64,000 bases of DNA from Callorhinus ursinus. Lineage: Eukaryota; Chordata; Mammalia; Carnivora; Otariidae. A model generated the notes under the pieces. It saw only the letters and a list, made by a program, of their open reading frames with translations, was not told the origin of the DNA and did no database searches. Position numbers and translations under genes: made by a program. The stretch is from positions 54,102,808 through 54,166,807 of the forward strand of contig NW_020312848.1 in NCBI RefSeq assembly GCF_003265705.1, given 5' to 3'. Positions 9,836 through 20,900 of the stretch are shown in pieces. Position 1 is the stretch's first letter. The number at the start of each line of letters is the position of its first letter.

Positions 9836-11789
9836 GGTATTGGACGTGGGGCATTGGAAGATTGACATCAGAAATTTGACTGGCCCATATTGGGAGCACA
9901 TTTCACAGCTTCCCCTCTTCTGTGGTACAATCCTAAAAGTGCCAAAAGAGAATCTTGACTATCTGCCATACTAGACAAAGAGTACTGCAATTGCTGGATG
10001 AGGACGGGAAAGTCTTATTTGTGTATCATCCTCATTCTTCTCATGCGCATTTCCCTCTCCTCTCCGTCATTTTCCCGTAAGGCAGGGAGTTTAGGCTGTC
10101 CCTCCTCCCGTTTTACCTCTTCCCAACTCCCTTTCTCCCCCTCCAGGGCATCTGGCCACACCAATGGATGGCAGCAATGTGCCTCCTACTTCCGTTGCTC
10201 CTACCCCGCAATATTATTCCCACGTTGAGTTTCATATCTCCTAGAACACTCTTGAAATATAAAAACAAAAGTTAAATTTGGAAATCTTGGTGCCATAAAA
10301 TCCAATTATACAGTTCTCACTGGTGTCATGTTTGTAGTTAAACCATGCGCCCGCAGTGACACATCACGTGTGGCTCTAACACAGCTAGGCTGATTCGCTA
10401 CGCCCTCTCTTACAGTGGAGCTTAGTGGTAAAGGCTCTTTGTAAAGGTCCTTTTTCCTTCTTTCCCTTCTTTGTTTAGTTGAGTAGCTACTTATAGCTTT
10501 ATCAGCCATCCTCCGAAAGAATCATTGCTTCCTCTCTCTGTAAAGGGCAAGAATCCAGCATTCTCTTATCTGCTCTTCTTGAATAGCTTTCAACCCCTCC
10601 TTCCTTTGTTACCATCCAAAATGTTAATTTTAGACTCCTAAAACAGAGGTCTTCTGATTCACAGCTGGATGTGCTTAACCCGTCCTAGAAGCCCGTGCTT
10701 TGTGCTTTTTTTAAATTATTTAGACCTGCCAGAGAAGTCTGAATCTGTTTCATCTTCACCTTGTCTTTTATAATATATATATATTTTTTATCTTACAGTG
10801 TTCTCATTAGTCCTCATGGGCATGCTTATGGGCTAATATAGCCCTCGAAATCACCTTCTGGCATTGAAAATTCTGCCTTGGGGCTTCTGAAGCACTGGAA
10901 AGTCTGCAGGGACCCCTCTCCTCCAGGCCAGTTGAGTCGATTCCCTGGATCTTTAGAGGAATAAGAAACGCACCCTGACAGTAATTCCCTCCATTGGGTA
11001 CCCCAGTGCTGCATTCCGACAAATGAATGTTACATGTGGATTGTAGTTTATATTATTTAAAACATACACATCCATCCAACAGAATGTCCTTTTCACTGTT
11101 GGTGCAAAGGTGATATGTGTCAATTAGAAGTGATCTGTGCGATAGCAGTAAAACTACAAATACAAGTAAGATGCTGTTGGGACAGAGACATCGTGGTTTC
11201 ATGCCAGCACTCCGGCATGGGCACCAGAAGCCCTGCCCGTAGGTCTGTGACCTTGTGCCTTGCCCGGTGGTACAAAAACTTCAATCCAAATCTCAATTTC
11301 CTCCAATTCTTAGCATACCTTCTTGAGATGTTCTTCTCTGGGGAAAGCAGAAATATTCTCAGGGTCTTCTCTATAGTAAAACTTTTTTTTTCTGCAACTT
11401 CCAGTTTGGCTTGGGATAAAAATTTCTGATCTTATAGTAACAAAGAAATCATCTTTAGGAAGAAAACACTTGCCTGTGGCCTTATCAAAACTTTGAAGGA
11501 AGATACTGCCCAAGTATAAAACGTGACTAGAGTCCCTCGGGCCTTTCCCACTGCTAGAGCCACACAGAGACCTCTGGCTTTGTCGGCAAGAGCTCACGTG
11601 GTCCCTCGCACACATGTCCTTAGCAGAGCTAGGCTCGGTTAAACAGGATGATCTGCAGACATTGGAAGACTGGCCCCATAGCTTGGGTGCTGGGTGGTTC
11701 TGCGCAGACCTCTGCTAGAACTTCCTCCAATATATCAGAACACAACAAAATCGGTAAACTGGGCATTGTGTATTAAAATGGTTACTATG
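9836..11789. other. Unassigned DNA, left part possibly env-derived
   Basis: 9836-10520 may continue the retroviral remnant upstream on the minus strand, but I see no motif that settles it. A 5' LTR matching 7840-8285 was not found. A TA-rich run lies at 10770-10785. Open frames at 11115-11429 (plus) and 11310-11615 (minus) overlap each other and carry no motif. Confidence 0.4.
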
Positions 11790-11970
11790 AATGTGGGAAG
11801 TTGCCTTCATCTACTACTAAGTGGTAAAGCAAGGTTATGAAACAGTATTGCCGTACAATTCTATTTTTATTTAAAATGCAGAATAAAAGACTAGAAATAG
11901 ATACAGTGAAATGTTTATAACAGCCTTGGCGGCTGTCATTACGATAATATAAAAATTGTCGTTAGTTTCT
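11790..11970 (+). mobile_element. Possible old L1 3' UTR fragment
   Basis: The blocks 'aataaaagactagaaatag' and 'gaaatgtttataacag' resemble an old mammalian L1 3' UTR in plus orientation. The match is weak and short, and both edges are uncertain. Confidence 0.35.
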
Positions 11971-12424
11971 TTTAGATCCCTCCAGTGCTTTTTTATGAAA
12001 ATAAATGCAAATATGATACATTTTCTTATTAATCCCCTTTGTTTTTACACAAAAGATGTTTTTACATGAAAGATATTTGTACTAAGTTATTCTTTATAAA
12101 TACAAACAATCCCTGAACCTCAGACTCTCCTTTCTCCCTCACCTGGTTTACAGGATGCTCCACTTACCTGCAGCCCCGCCTCTGGCTTACCTGTAGGCTT
12201 CGCAGGTCTTCTTTTTCTGGGACCCAGGCCAAACGAGCAGTGGCTGTCTGAGACATGCTCTTCTTATGGGAGAGGGCAGGAGCAAGAAGCTGGTGGAAAT
12301 TCATGCTGCCTCAGGAAGCTCAGACCTAACAGGCATCACATTATTTCAGTGGCTATAGCATATCACATGGCCGAGCCCGATGTTGGGGATGTATAATCTT
12401 ATTAGAGAGCAATGCTTTGCACAG
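11971..12424. other. Unassigned DNA
   Basis: AT-rich sequence passes into more GC-rich sequence around 12130-12300. I recognise nothing. Confidence 0.45.
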
Positions 12425-12794
12425 TGTGTTTTTCACTTCACAGTGTGTCCTGGAGATCTACTGACTTGAATATAGAGAGGGCTTCTTCACTTTCTAAATA
12501 CTTGTATGGTACTTCATCTTGTGCATATAATGTAGCTTATATAACCAGCCCTTTACTGATGGAAACATGGGCTGTGTTCAGTCTTTTATAATGTCACACA
12601 ATGTTGAAATAAGTAATCTTATCCATATATCATTTCATATGTGGGAGGGGTATAGTAGGATAAAGGTTAAGGTACCCTAAGGAAAACATCCAGATATACA
12701 GTTCTTAAGGTTATTTCCTTCATGGAGCAGTCCAGAGAATAGTGTAGGGGGAGTCCGGTTTGCCGGTGGTCTCTTACTTCTGGTCATTCAAGGG

Positions 12795-13172
12795 TATCAT
12801 AGTCCACTGGGGCTACTGTGACAAACTGCCATAGACGGTGTGGCTTTAACAACAAATATCTATTTCTTAAAGTCCTGGATGTGGGGAGTCCAAGACCAGT
12901 GCATAGGTAGATTCAGCTTCTGGTGAGAACCCGTTTCCTGACTCATGGACAGAAATCTTCATGCTTTGTCCTCACATGGCAGAGGGAATGAGGGATCTGC
13001 CTGAGGTCCCTTTTATAAGAGCATGAATCTCATTCATGAGGACCCTATCCTCATGACCTAATCAGCCCCAAAGTCCCATCTCTTAATACCATGATATTGG
13101 GGGTTGGGATTTCAACCTATGAATTTTGAGGGAACACAAACAGTCCATAATAAGGGGCTAGGTTCCTTCCAT
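12795..13172 (-). mobile_element. MaLR-like solo LTR
   Basis: The sequence follows the antisense MLT1/MST-type LTR pattern of mammals: 'ggctactgtgacaaactgcc', 'gtggctttaacaacaaatat', 'gggagtccaagaccag', 'cctcacatggcagagg', 'cctcatgacctaatcag' and 'tatgaattttgagggaacac', ending near 'cagtccataat'. No internal region is attached. It is an old non-coding remnant inserted in the older L1. Subfamily is not resolved. Confidence 0.75.
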
Positions 13173-13904
13173 CTCATTCCTCCGGCCTGGCTCAAGGTCT
13201 TAGTCCGCATGACTGAAACGGGATCAAGGACACATCCTTATTTCGTGTCACAGGAAGCAAAAGAGATATCATGGAGATGGGCATGCCCTACATGTGAGGA
13301 CCCAGACCAAGAAATGATGAACATCTCATTCAGTCACGTTCCACCGGCAAAGACCTAGTGACATAGCTGCCACAAGCTGCAAAGGAGGATGGGAAATGCA
13401 GCGTCTGATGGGGCAGCCATGTGCTAGCCACACTTCTGCCATCATGGTAGAAGGCGAGAGTAGGAATATCTGTAAGATAAATTCCTAGAAACAGAATGGC
13501 TCGGCCAAAGGATAAATACATTTGTAATTTTGGAAGGTAATACTAAATTGAATTCCACAGGAGCTGAACCATTCAGTACTCTCATCAGCAACGTATGAGA
13601 GTATGTCTCTTGTCCTCCCAGCATGACAAGAAAGGGTATTGTCAGACTCAGGTGCTTTTTGTCAATTTGAAAGTTTTAAAAAAGGCATCTCAGTTTAGTT
13701 TTGATTTGAAAATCTCTTATTTTGAATGGGATTGAGTATCATTTCATATGTTTAGGGGCCATTTGTATTTTCTTTCTCTAAAAATTGTCTGGTTTTTTTT
13801 GCCTATTTTCCTATCGGATTATTAGTCATTTGTGATATGAGTTGCAGGTATTTTTTTTCCCCGCAGCTTGTGTTGTCTTTTTATCATAATCAGAAATCCC
13901 CTTT

Positions 13905-14090
13905 CGTCCTCCCACTCTAGTGTCTAAAGACATTTTTGATTGTCACCACCAGACAGGCCGGGCTTCTACGTATCTGGTAGGTAGAAGCCAGAGATGCTGC
14001 CCACTGCCCTACAGTGCACAAGAAAATATCCTCCAATAAGGAATTACCCAGCCTGAAATGTCAGTCATGCCAACGTGGAGAAACATTGGT
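13905..14090 (+). repeat. Old mammalian repeat, family not named
   Basis: The blocks 'gacatttttgattgtcacca', 'aggtagaagccagagatgct', 'ccctacagtgcacaag' and 'aatgtcagtcatgcc' match a widespread mammalian interspersed repeat that I recognise but cannot name, probably a non-autonomous DNA transposon. It interrupts the old antisense L1. Confidence 0.55.
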
Positions 14091-14182
14091 TTAAAGGAAT
14101 CAGCTCATGGCTTTTGGTAATAATTTAGAACATTTTATATTTTCCATTAAAATTTTTGATCTATTTAGAATGGATCCTGGTC

Positions 14183-14279
14183 AAAAAGAAAAAGTATGGC
14201 ATCAAAAACTAATGATGTAATGTATGGTGATTAACATAACAATAAAAAATTTAAAAAGAAAAAGAAAGAAAAAGTATGG
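14183..14279 (+). mobile_element. Tiny 5'-truncated L1 insertion with TSD
   Basis: Only the last ~63 bases of a carnivore L1 were copied (14200-14262): 'catcaaaaactaatgatg', 'taatgtatggtgattaac', 'ataacaataaaaaa' and an A-rich tail. Near-identical direct repeats, 'agaaaaagtatgg' at about 14187-14199 and 'agaaaaagtatgg' at 14267-14279 (plus further A-rich identity), bracket it. Removal restores the older L1 sequence around it. This is a good example of extreme 5' truncation. Confidence 0.85.
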
Positions 14280-14345
14280 ATTCAGGTTTTATCTTTTTCC
14301 AGAGGGGTTCCCAGTTGTACCAAAATCAGTTATTACTCCATGTAT

Positions 14346-15170
14346 TATCTCTTGTGTGTAACAAAATGCCCCAAACTTAGCAGTTTGAAACACAAATGTT
14401 TATCATGTCACAGAGTTTCTGAGGATCAGAAATGGGAGAGTGACCTATCTGGGTGGTCACTTCTCTGGGTGGTTCCGGCTCGGGGTTCCTCATAAAGTTA
14501 GAGTGAAGCTAATGACTGCGAGGAATGTAGTCATTTGGAGGCTCAAAGACCAGCTTCAAGATGATTCCTTTGGTCGTTGGCAGGCTTTAGTTTCTCCTTG
14601 GCTGTTAGCTGGAAGCCTGTGTTCCTCAACATGTGGGCCTTCCCTTCGGGTACTTGAGTGTACTCATTATATGGTATCACCTTCCCCAGAATGAGTGATT
14701 CAAGACAGAAAGAGAGCACCCGACACAGATATTGGAGGGTTCTTTTTTGTATAGCATGGTCTTAGAAGTGACATTTGATCACTCATGCAATGCTCTATTT
14801 ATTCATTAGAAGTGAATCACTAAGTCCAATATTCACTCACGAGCAAGAGAGTTAAGCTCCATCTCTTGAAAGGAGGGGTATCAAAGAATTTGTGGACAAA
14901 TTTTTATTTTTTTTTAAAGATTATTTATTTATTTATTTATTTGAGAGAGAGAACGAGAGAGAGAGAGCACATGAGAGGAGGGAGGGTCAGAGGGAGAAGC
15001 AGACTCCCCGCCGAGCAGGGAGCCCGATGCAGGGCTCGATCCCCGGACTCCAGGATCATGACCTGAGCCGAAGGCAGTCGCTCAACCGACTGAGCCACCC
15101 AGGCGCCCAAGTGGACAAATTTTTAAAACTACCATGGTCTGTTTGCTTGAGATGCTTTTCTTTTTATCAT
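14346..15170 (-). mobile_element. LTR-like element, split by a SINE
   Basis: Antisense blocks typical of an old mammalian LTR appear in order: 'taacaaaatgccccaaactt', 'tctgggtggttccggctcgg', 'caacatgtgggccttcc', 'agtgattcaagacagaaag', 'ttagaagtgaatcactaagt' and 'tatcaaagaatttgtgga'. The element continues after the SINE with 'tttttaaaactaccatgg'. I believe it is MaLR/MLT1-related, but the family is uncertain. The 84-codon frame at 14440-14694 is inside it and not a gene. Confidence 0.6.
14892..15125 (-). mobile_element. Can-SINE, minus strand, with 15-base TSD
   Basis: The exact duplication 'gtggacaaattttta' lies at 14892-14906 and 15111-15125. The SINE body (14907-15110) has the tail complement with (ATTT)n, a GA-rich zone, complemented B box 'gggctcgatcccc' and the end 'ccacccaggcgccc'. 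It splits the LTR-like element near its end. Confidence 0.98.
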
Positions 15171-15849
15171 ATACTTAATTCCCGTGGAGATTGAACTGAT
15201 TTCTAGAATTAATGGTACATTGCTTCTGACAACTCTGTCCAAGGTAATTTTTTTAAATGATGTCTGTGTCTAAGCCCACATTATGTGCCTCTACCAGCCC
15301 GGTAGATCAAATGAGATTATGAACATGAAAGTGCTTTGCAAACTCTAACTAGTGCAAACACTACTGTAAGGTTTTATTATTCCTATTTTTTTGTGTGAAG
15401 ATATAGCCAAAAAAGTTCTGTATTATATTTCCTATTTGATTTGCTGAAATTGGTTCTTGGATCCAAGGTGGAATGTGAGTTGTGGGCCAGTTGTGGAATT
15501 TTCCATCATAACATTTCCTGTGGATACAAACTGAACTGAAACCCAATCCAGGAAACAAACATAAAATATGTCAACTAGTTTATATTCACTGAGTCTTATC
15601 TGTCACTTCTGGGGGTGTCATTTTATCTCTTATGTTGCTGTTCGGGAAATCATAGTTATTGCAGGTGTGTATAAATATGTGTGGCCGGGTTTGGTTATGA
15701 AATGGGGAATATGTGACCTCCACTTGATAAAGCCCCAGCAGGAGTTGCTAAAGATATGTTGTGTGATATGAGGCATGTTGCACCGAGCCACCCTGCCCAA
15801 ATCTCTCTGAAATGCTGCCTCTACAGTCCTTCCTTGGTCCTTGCAGGAC
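15171..15849. other. Unassigned DNA with a MIR fragment
   Basis: At 15300-15385, 'gatcaaatgagattatgaac' and 'aaagtgctttgcaaactc' followed by 'ttattatt' match the 3' part of MIR in plus orientation. The rest is unassigned. Confidence 0.6.
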
Positions 15850-16044
15850 TTTTTTTTTTTTTTTAATATTTTATTTGAGAGTGAGAGCATGAGCAGCAGG
15901 GGGGAGGGCAGAAGCAGAGGAAGAGAGAGAAGCAGACTCCCTGCTGAGTAGGGAGGCCTGACACGCGCGCCTCCATCCCAGGACCCTGAGATCATGACCT
16001 GAGCTGAGAGAGACGCTTAACTGACTGAGCCACCCAGGTGCCCC
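15850..16044 (-). mobile_element. Can-SINE, minus strand, between two poly-T runs
   Basis: It starts with T15 at 15850-15864, has a GA/GC-rich zone and complemented core 'gatcatgacctgagctg', and ends 'ccacccaggtgcccc'. A second T-run (16050-16065) follows at once, with 'gacttttt' on the left and 'aacttttt' on the right acting as the probable target duplication. The insertion therefore went into an existing T-rich site or duplicated one. Confidence 0.93.
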
Positions 16045-17571
16045 CAACTTTTTTTTTTTTTTTTTAATTGCAGCAGTCTTATTAGATATATATGATCCTG
16101 GGGCAGGTAACACTTCAATCCTACTAATTAAAGCTGAGTTGAGGGGGAGGAGAAGACAAAAAGAGAGACTGGAACTTAGAGATAGGCAGGGAACCGGGAA
16201 AGGAGTAAAGAGATTGAGATGTAAAGACAAACCTTGTCTGTAATAGGCATTCACCACAACTATTAACATGTTTGGATTTTTTAAATGTGAAATCTCCAAT
16301 TGGCGGTCCACGTGCTGGATCCAACCCACAGATAGGCTCTGTCTGAGCAAAAATATGTTTAAGGATATCCTGAGAAATTGCTGGCATTTCTTGAAAGAAC
16401 CAGACTATCTTGTGATACTGGACATGCGTGGTAGCCATTCGCCAGAACTGTGTAGCACCTGTGACCTTTAGATGGAGTAAGAATTCTCCAAGTCACCACA
16501 GTCTCTGCGAGTCCTTTACACCTCCCTGTGACCCAGGTCATGTGTTAGTTACCATTTGTCATCTTACTTGTGTTGCTGTTATTCATGTAGTGGGAGAGTA
16601 TTTTTGGTACGTTAGAACCTAATAAAAGTGGGGTAGAGAAGACAGATTGAAAGGACCACTTGTTTTAAGAAGAAGACTAGCAGGCTCCAGGGTGGGCCTC
16701 CCCCCTGTGGGCACTCACGTGCACAGAGCCCGGCTTAGCCAGGGCCGAAGTCAAGGGCATCCTTAGGCCTCTGTCAGTCTGCGTGCCTGTGTGCTCCTGC
16801 CCAGCCTCTTCACCTCCGGATGGCCTGCACGGTCTTTCCTCGGAGCGCTTCTCCTGCTCTACCTTGCTGCTATCAGAAAGACAAGAGCACAAGGTTGTAT
16901 TTAAATTGGAGTGGCAGTTTGCGCCACAATGTGGTTGGAGAACCACATTCTCCAACACATTCGCCCTTGGTCCCTTGTGGCTGACCTATCACAGGATGCT
17001 GCCTTTGGGTTAAAGGCAGAGGTTTTCCGAGTGCTGTTCTCGGCCCCAAACAGCGACAGGGGCCTCATCCATTTCTGATGCCATCACTGAAGGCTTTATG
17101 TCCACCTCTCTACAGGTTTCCTAGCTCTGTTCAAGCTTTTTATTAAGGACCCATTGGGTGACAGGAGTCAGGGAGTTGCTTTCGTAAGAACTTCTTCAAC
17201 AGAGCACTTCTAGGAGGGCCCTTACAGCCCCCCGTAGCTCCACCCCCGAGGACTCAGAAGAGAGATTGCCCTGACTCCAAGCCTGCTCGGCTTCCAGAGA
17301 AGGACACCACCCTGCTCACATTGTGGAGTGACCAAGTACTCCCTGAGGGAGAGGGAAGGAGTCCCAGTTGCCTTAGTGAAGAAGTATGTTCACTTCTTCA
17401 GGCTTCTCTCCCTGTCTGCCCAGAATTTGACCCACCGCTCCTGGGTTTTGGCAGGTTAAGGTCTCCATGTGCATTCAATTTCTCAACTAAAGCACACTGT
17501 GCTATTTATGTGGCCGCATGTGGCTTCTCTACCCTGAGTTAAAGATAGAGATCAGAACAACAGTGATAGCG

Positions 17572-17574
<3 letters not shown>
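16045..17574. other. Unassigned DNA, with overlapping hairpins
   Basis: I recognise no gene or repeat. A GC-richer block spans about 16680-16870. Two overlapping perfect 9-base-stem hairpins lie at 16928-16956. A purine-rich AG tract lies at 16140-16215. Open frames up to 159 codons on the minus strand (15871-16350) begin in this block and run through the neighbouring SINE. Confidence 0.5.

Positions 17575-17606
<32 letters not shown>
17575..17606. repeat. (CA)n microsatellite
   Basis: About 16 uninterrupted AC dinucleotides follow 'gcacgc'. The nearby open frame reading His-Thr repeats is this microsatellite, not a protein. Confidence 0.97.
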
Positions 17607-17608
<2 letters not shown>

Positions 17609-17859
17609 CTTCAGTGAGCACAGTTAAAATATTCTTAAACTTTATTCGAACCACACATGATAGAAATGCTAGAGGCAGTTTCACTGTGAATATACAGGTA
17701 TGTTTTGTCTTTCTGTTTTCTTTCTTGTTTTTATCCTATGCATCATCTAGGATTCAGCTAAATGTAATAGAAATTCAATAACATTGGCTTAACCAAAGAG
17801 GAATTTATTTTTCTCCCTCAGCAATAAGTCAGATGTCATCAACATCCAATGTCCTCTCT

Positions 17860-17940
17860 TTCTGCTCCCCTTCCTTGAGCACATAGCTCTCTCTCTATCT
17901 CTCATTCTCTCTCCCTCAAATAAATAAATAAAATCTTAAA
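17860..17940 (+). mobile_element. Can-SINE tail fragment, plus strand
   Basis: Only the CT-rich zone and tail survive: 'tctctctctatctctcattc' and 'ctcaaataaataaataaaat' followed by CTTAAAA. The head and tRNA-like core are missing or unrecognisable, so it is 5'-truncated. A second SINE in the opposite orientation abuts its A-tail. Confidence 0.75.
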
Positions 17941-18106
17941 AAAAAGATTTATTTATTTATGGGGGGGCAGAGGGAGAGAATCTTCAAGTAGACTCTAAGC
18001 TGAGCACAGAGCCTGACACGGGGCTCGATCTCACGACCCATGAGATCGCGACCTGAGCCAAAACCAAGAGTCAGACGCTTAACCGACCGAGCCACTTGGG
18101 CACCCC
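17941..18106 (-). mobile_element. Can-SINE, minus strand, tail-to-tail with its neighbour
   Basis: 'aaaaagatttatttatttat' is followed by a G7 run, complemented B box 'gggctcgatctc', core 'gcgacctgagcc' and head complement 'cttgggcacccc'. Its tail faces the tail of the plus-strand fragment at 17860-17940, giving a natural inverted A/T junction. Confidence 0.93.
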
Positions 18107-19189
18107 TCATTTTTCCTTCACTCCTAATTTCTCACTACCTAATGCCTCCTTTGAAAGAGGAGGGTCAGTGCTCTGTGCAGGTGTGTGAAAGCAGAGGCTT
18201 TCCAGTGCCCAGGACAGTGGGGTAGGTCTGTTAGCTAAGTCGGAAACACTTGGGATCTGAGCCTCCACCGAGCCCGGAGGCAGTGTCTCTGCAGATGGAG
18301 AGGGAGTGGAGCTATGTAAATGTGGCTGTCTACCAGGCACGTTTCCTGGCCTAGGAACAATTTTGATTTTCTCTCTGCTAATTGCCCATCTCTGATTCTC
18401 CCAGACATTTCCCTCACCTTATCTGCAGATCAGTCAAAGGCTGAGTTGTATTTTTTTTTTATTATTAGTATTGGACTTTGGGACTATAGCCTGCTGCGGT
18501 GTGCAAACACAAGCAAAGCAAATACATGACAACATGAATAAATTCATTTAAAGTAAACTACACTCTTATAATTACTTTCTTGGATATTCAGCATAGTTTC
18601 TTCTCCTTAGGCAGCATGTACAGTCATGACTATTTCTCATTATTGCTCATACCATTAATATTAAAAGTAACAGCATTTATTGAAGACCTTCAATATGTCA
18701 TAGCTCTGTAAAGAACACAGCCGGGACCCTCATGACGGGCTTCTACTCTAAAATAAGTGTCCAGACGGTGCTTCAAAATCACAGGGGAAATAATAATTCC
18801 TTTGTAGAAATTCCATGCACTGGCTTTGTGCAGCCAATGGAATTGGGCTCTGCTGGAGTTTCCCTTGGGCTCTTGGATATTTTCCTAAGAGTCAAGTTTG
18901 TTCAGGTAAGTCAGATATCTAGTCAAACTCCTTGGCTCTCAGCTCTTAACTGAATATTAAGACTCCAGTATGACCAGATTGACTGGATATTTTGGCAAAG
19001 CCAGACAGTGAATGAAGAGACAAGGTATATGAGAAGGTATATGCTTGAGAAGGCAGAGGAAAGAGACTCCAATAATCTATCCATTATCAAGATGCCATTC
19101 AACACCATGTATAGAAGTCTCCCCATTCATTGACGAGGTTTGGAAATGGCGTTTTTTTATGCGTGTGGGGCCATCTTTATCCACAGCAG
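18107..19189. other. Unassigned DNA
   Basis: A weak MIR-like stretch at 18660-18725 ('acagcatttattgaagacct') may be the minus-strand 3' end of a MIR. A T10 run lies near 18450. No gene is seen. Confidence 0.45.
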
Positions 19190-19295
19190 GAAAGCTGAAA
19201 GCTCCTTGACTGCAGGCGTTGTTATTCATCTTTGAATTCTACTGCCTAGCACAGTAGCAAGTACACACTAAAAGTTTGTTGAATGAATGAGTAAA
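19190..19295 (+). mobile_element. L2 LINE 3' end
   Basis: 'agctccttgactgcaggc', 'ttcatctttgaattc', 'ctagcacagtagcaag' and 'agtttgttgaatgaatgag' match the L2 ending in order. Confidence 0.85.
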
Positions 19296-19449
19296 AAGGC
19301 AATGAAACTTTTGAAATTATATTTAACTGAACTAAGGGCTATGTAAACACACCCCAAACCTGTATGGGTTGGTAGAAGAAATGAATATATTGGATGAGGT
19401 TTTCTCAATAAAGAATAAAGAGGATAATTACAGGAGATGAGGAAGCACT

Positions 19450-19615
19450 GTAAATTCAGTTATTTTGCATGACTTTGGGCAAGTTGATTAACCTTTCTAA
19501 GCCTCAGACAGTACATACTTCACAGAATTATTATAGGGCTAAATAAAATATTTGACGCATTTAACATAATCCCTGGCACATTGTAACTTGTCACTAAATC
19601 TCAGATATTACAAGT
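19450..19615 (+). mobile_element. MIR SINE
   Basis: The core 'gactttgggcaagttgatta' is followed by 'acctttctaagcctcag', 'ggctaaataaaatatttgac' and 'atccctggcacattg'. This is the MIR core and 3' half in plus orientation. Confidence 0.85.
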
Positions 19616-20394
19616 TTCTTTTGATTTCTCTGGGACTCTTAAAGAAATTCTGGACCAAGAATCAAGTTGAGGAGTGTTTTGATATCCGGAAGTCTTGTGA
19701 TCTGTAAGGGCTGCTATTTCTCAGGTATGGCTCCACCATCTGGTTATGGATTTTCCTCGAAAGAGCAGCGCAGGGAGGGGAATGCAGCCCCGAAGCCAGG
19801 CTGACCTAAGTAGCTCCAACTATAACTCCCATGGGGTGGACAAGCTTAATTGAGAAATTACAGCAACCCTGGGAATTTGGAAAGGAGAATCGTCCAGGGC
19901 AAGAAATCTTTAATAAAGAAGAAGCCCAGTGAAGAGGAGAAGGGGGATGTGGGGAAATTCAGAGGATGAGATTTGGAATTATTCTGGGGAGAAGTAGGGA
20001 CCTTTTCCCGTCAAGACAGAGGTGTGTGCAGAAAGGGCTGTGGCATCCTGGGTGGAAAGGCGAGAACGCCAGGTCTAAGATTTGGGGGGAGATGTTAGAA
20101 AGGCACTGAATGTGGTCCCAACAACAGGGTACTTGTGAGTGAGTGAAGTGCAATGCTCAAGGGTTTGAAAGATCATCCTTCTAGATCCCCTAGCAAAGGG
20201 GATGGGGACAGGGGAACGGCGTGAGGGGGTCTTCATCAAAGCTTCTGAGGGCCGTCACCAAGCCAGTCATTAGCTCCCTGAGGTCCATCCCAATCTTGAG
20301 CTCCTCAGCCCCCAGCCACTCAGTCCAGGGCTCCGTTGGGTCTGGAATGCGTGCTGTTCGTTCCATTCATACCAGGATTCTGATCTTTGTTTCA
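19616..20394. other. Unassigned DNA
   Basis: Purine-rich sequence at 19920-20100 carries several GGGG tracts. I recognise no gene or repeat. Confidence 0.45.
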
Positions 20395-20900
20395 AGTTCA
20401 TCCTTTCCACAGCAGCCAGGTTGTTTTCTAAAACCAACCCTGAAGGTCTTATTTCCTTGTTAAAATGTCAGTCCTTGGCTTTCCAATGATTTCAGGAAAC
20501 GGTTTTCCCTGGCCGCTGACAGACATATCACATCCCAGCGACCGGGAAATGTTTGCACACACGTTCTCCTCTTCACCTTCCCCAGACGCACAAATGGTTT
20601 CACTGTTCTTCTCCGGCCTGGTTAATTCCACTCAGCTTTCAGTCATTTCTCCGGCAGTCTGTCCGACCCTGTCCCCGTCATCTGTAAACTGGGTTAGATG
20701 CTCTCCCTCTGCTTACTTTAGGCCCCGGTGCCCCTCTCCTGCCACCAACTTTTCCCCTTGTCTCATTATCTTTTTATCTGTCCTTAGACTCACAAGCTTA
20801 CGTGTGCCTCCAGGGTCTTATTTATCTTATATAGACAGTATCTAGTATTTGGTAAATGGTAGAAGCATTTTTCTAGAATAAAAGGACGAATGAATGGATG
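20395..20900 (+). mobile_element. L2 LINE, longer 3' portion
   Basis: 'ccacagcagccaggttgtt', 'ctaaaaccaaccctgaagg', 'ggctttccaatgatttcagg', 'ttgtctcattatctttttat' and 'gaataaaaggacgaatgaat' follow the L2 3' region in order across about 500 bases. The 126-codon frame at 20465-20845 lies inside it and has no gene support. Confidence 0.65.

Larger units (their letters stand above)
12425..14345 (-). mobile_element. Very old L1, antisense, split by later insertions
   Basis: Four separated pieces follow the order of an antisense ancient L1. 12425-12665 has 'tttttcacttcacag' and 'tataaccagccctttactg'. 13457-13862 has 'ggataaattcctagaa', 'atttgtaattttgg' and 'catatgtttaggggccattt'. 14115-14199 has 'atttttgatctatttagaat', and 14263-14345 has 'ttcccagttgtaccaaaat'. 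Between them lie an LTR, an unassigned block, an old repeat at 13905-14090 and a short L1 tail. No coding frame remains. Confidence 0.7.

Noticed and set aside
15630..16350. Minus-strand frames of 121 and 159 codons
   Set aside because: Large parts are SINE and poly-T (poly-Lys) translation, with no domain present.
16680..16870. Possible CpG island or promoter
   Set aside because: GC content rises modestly, but CpG dinucleotides remain sparse and no transcript structure is seen.
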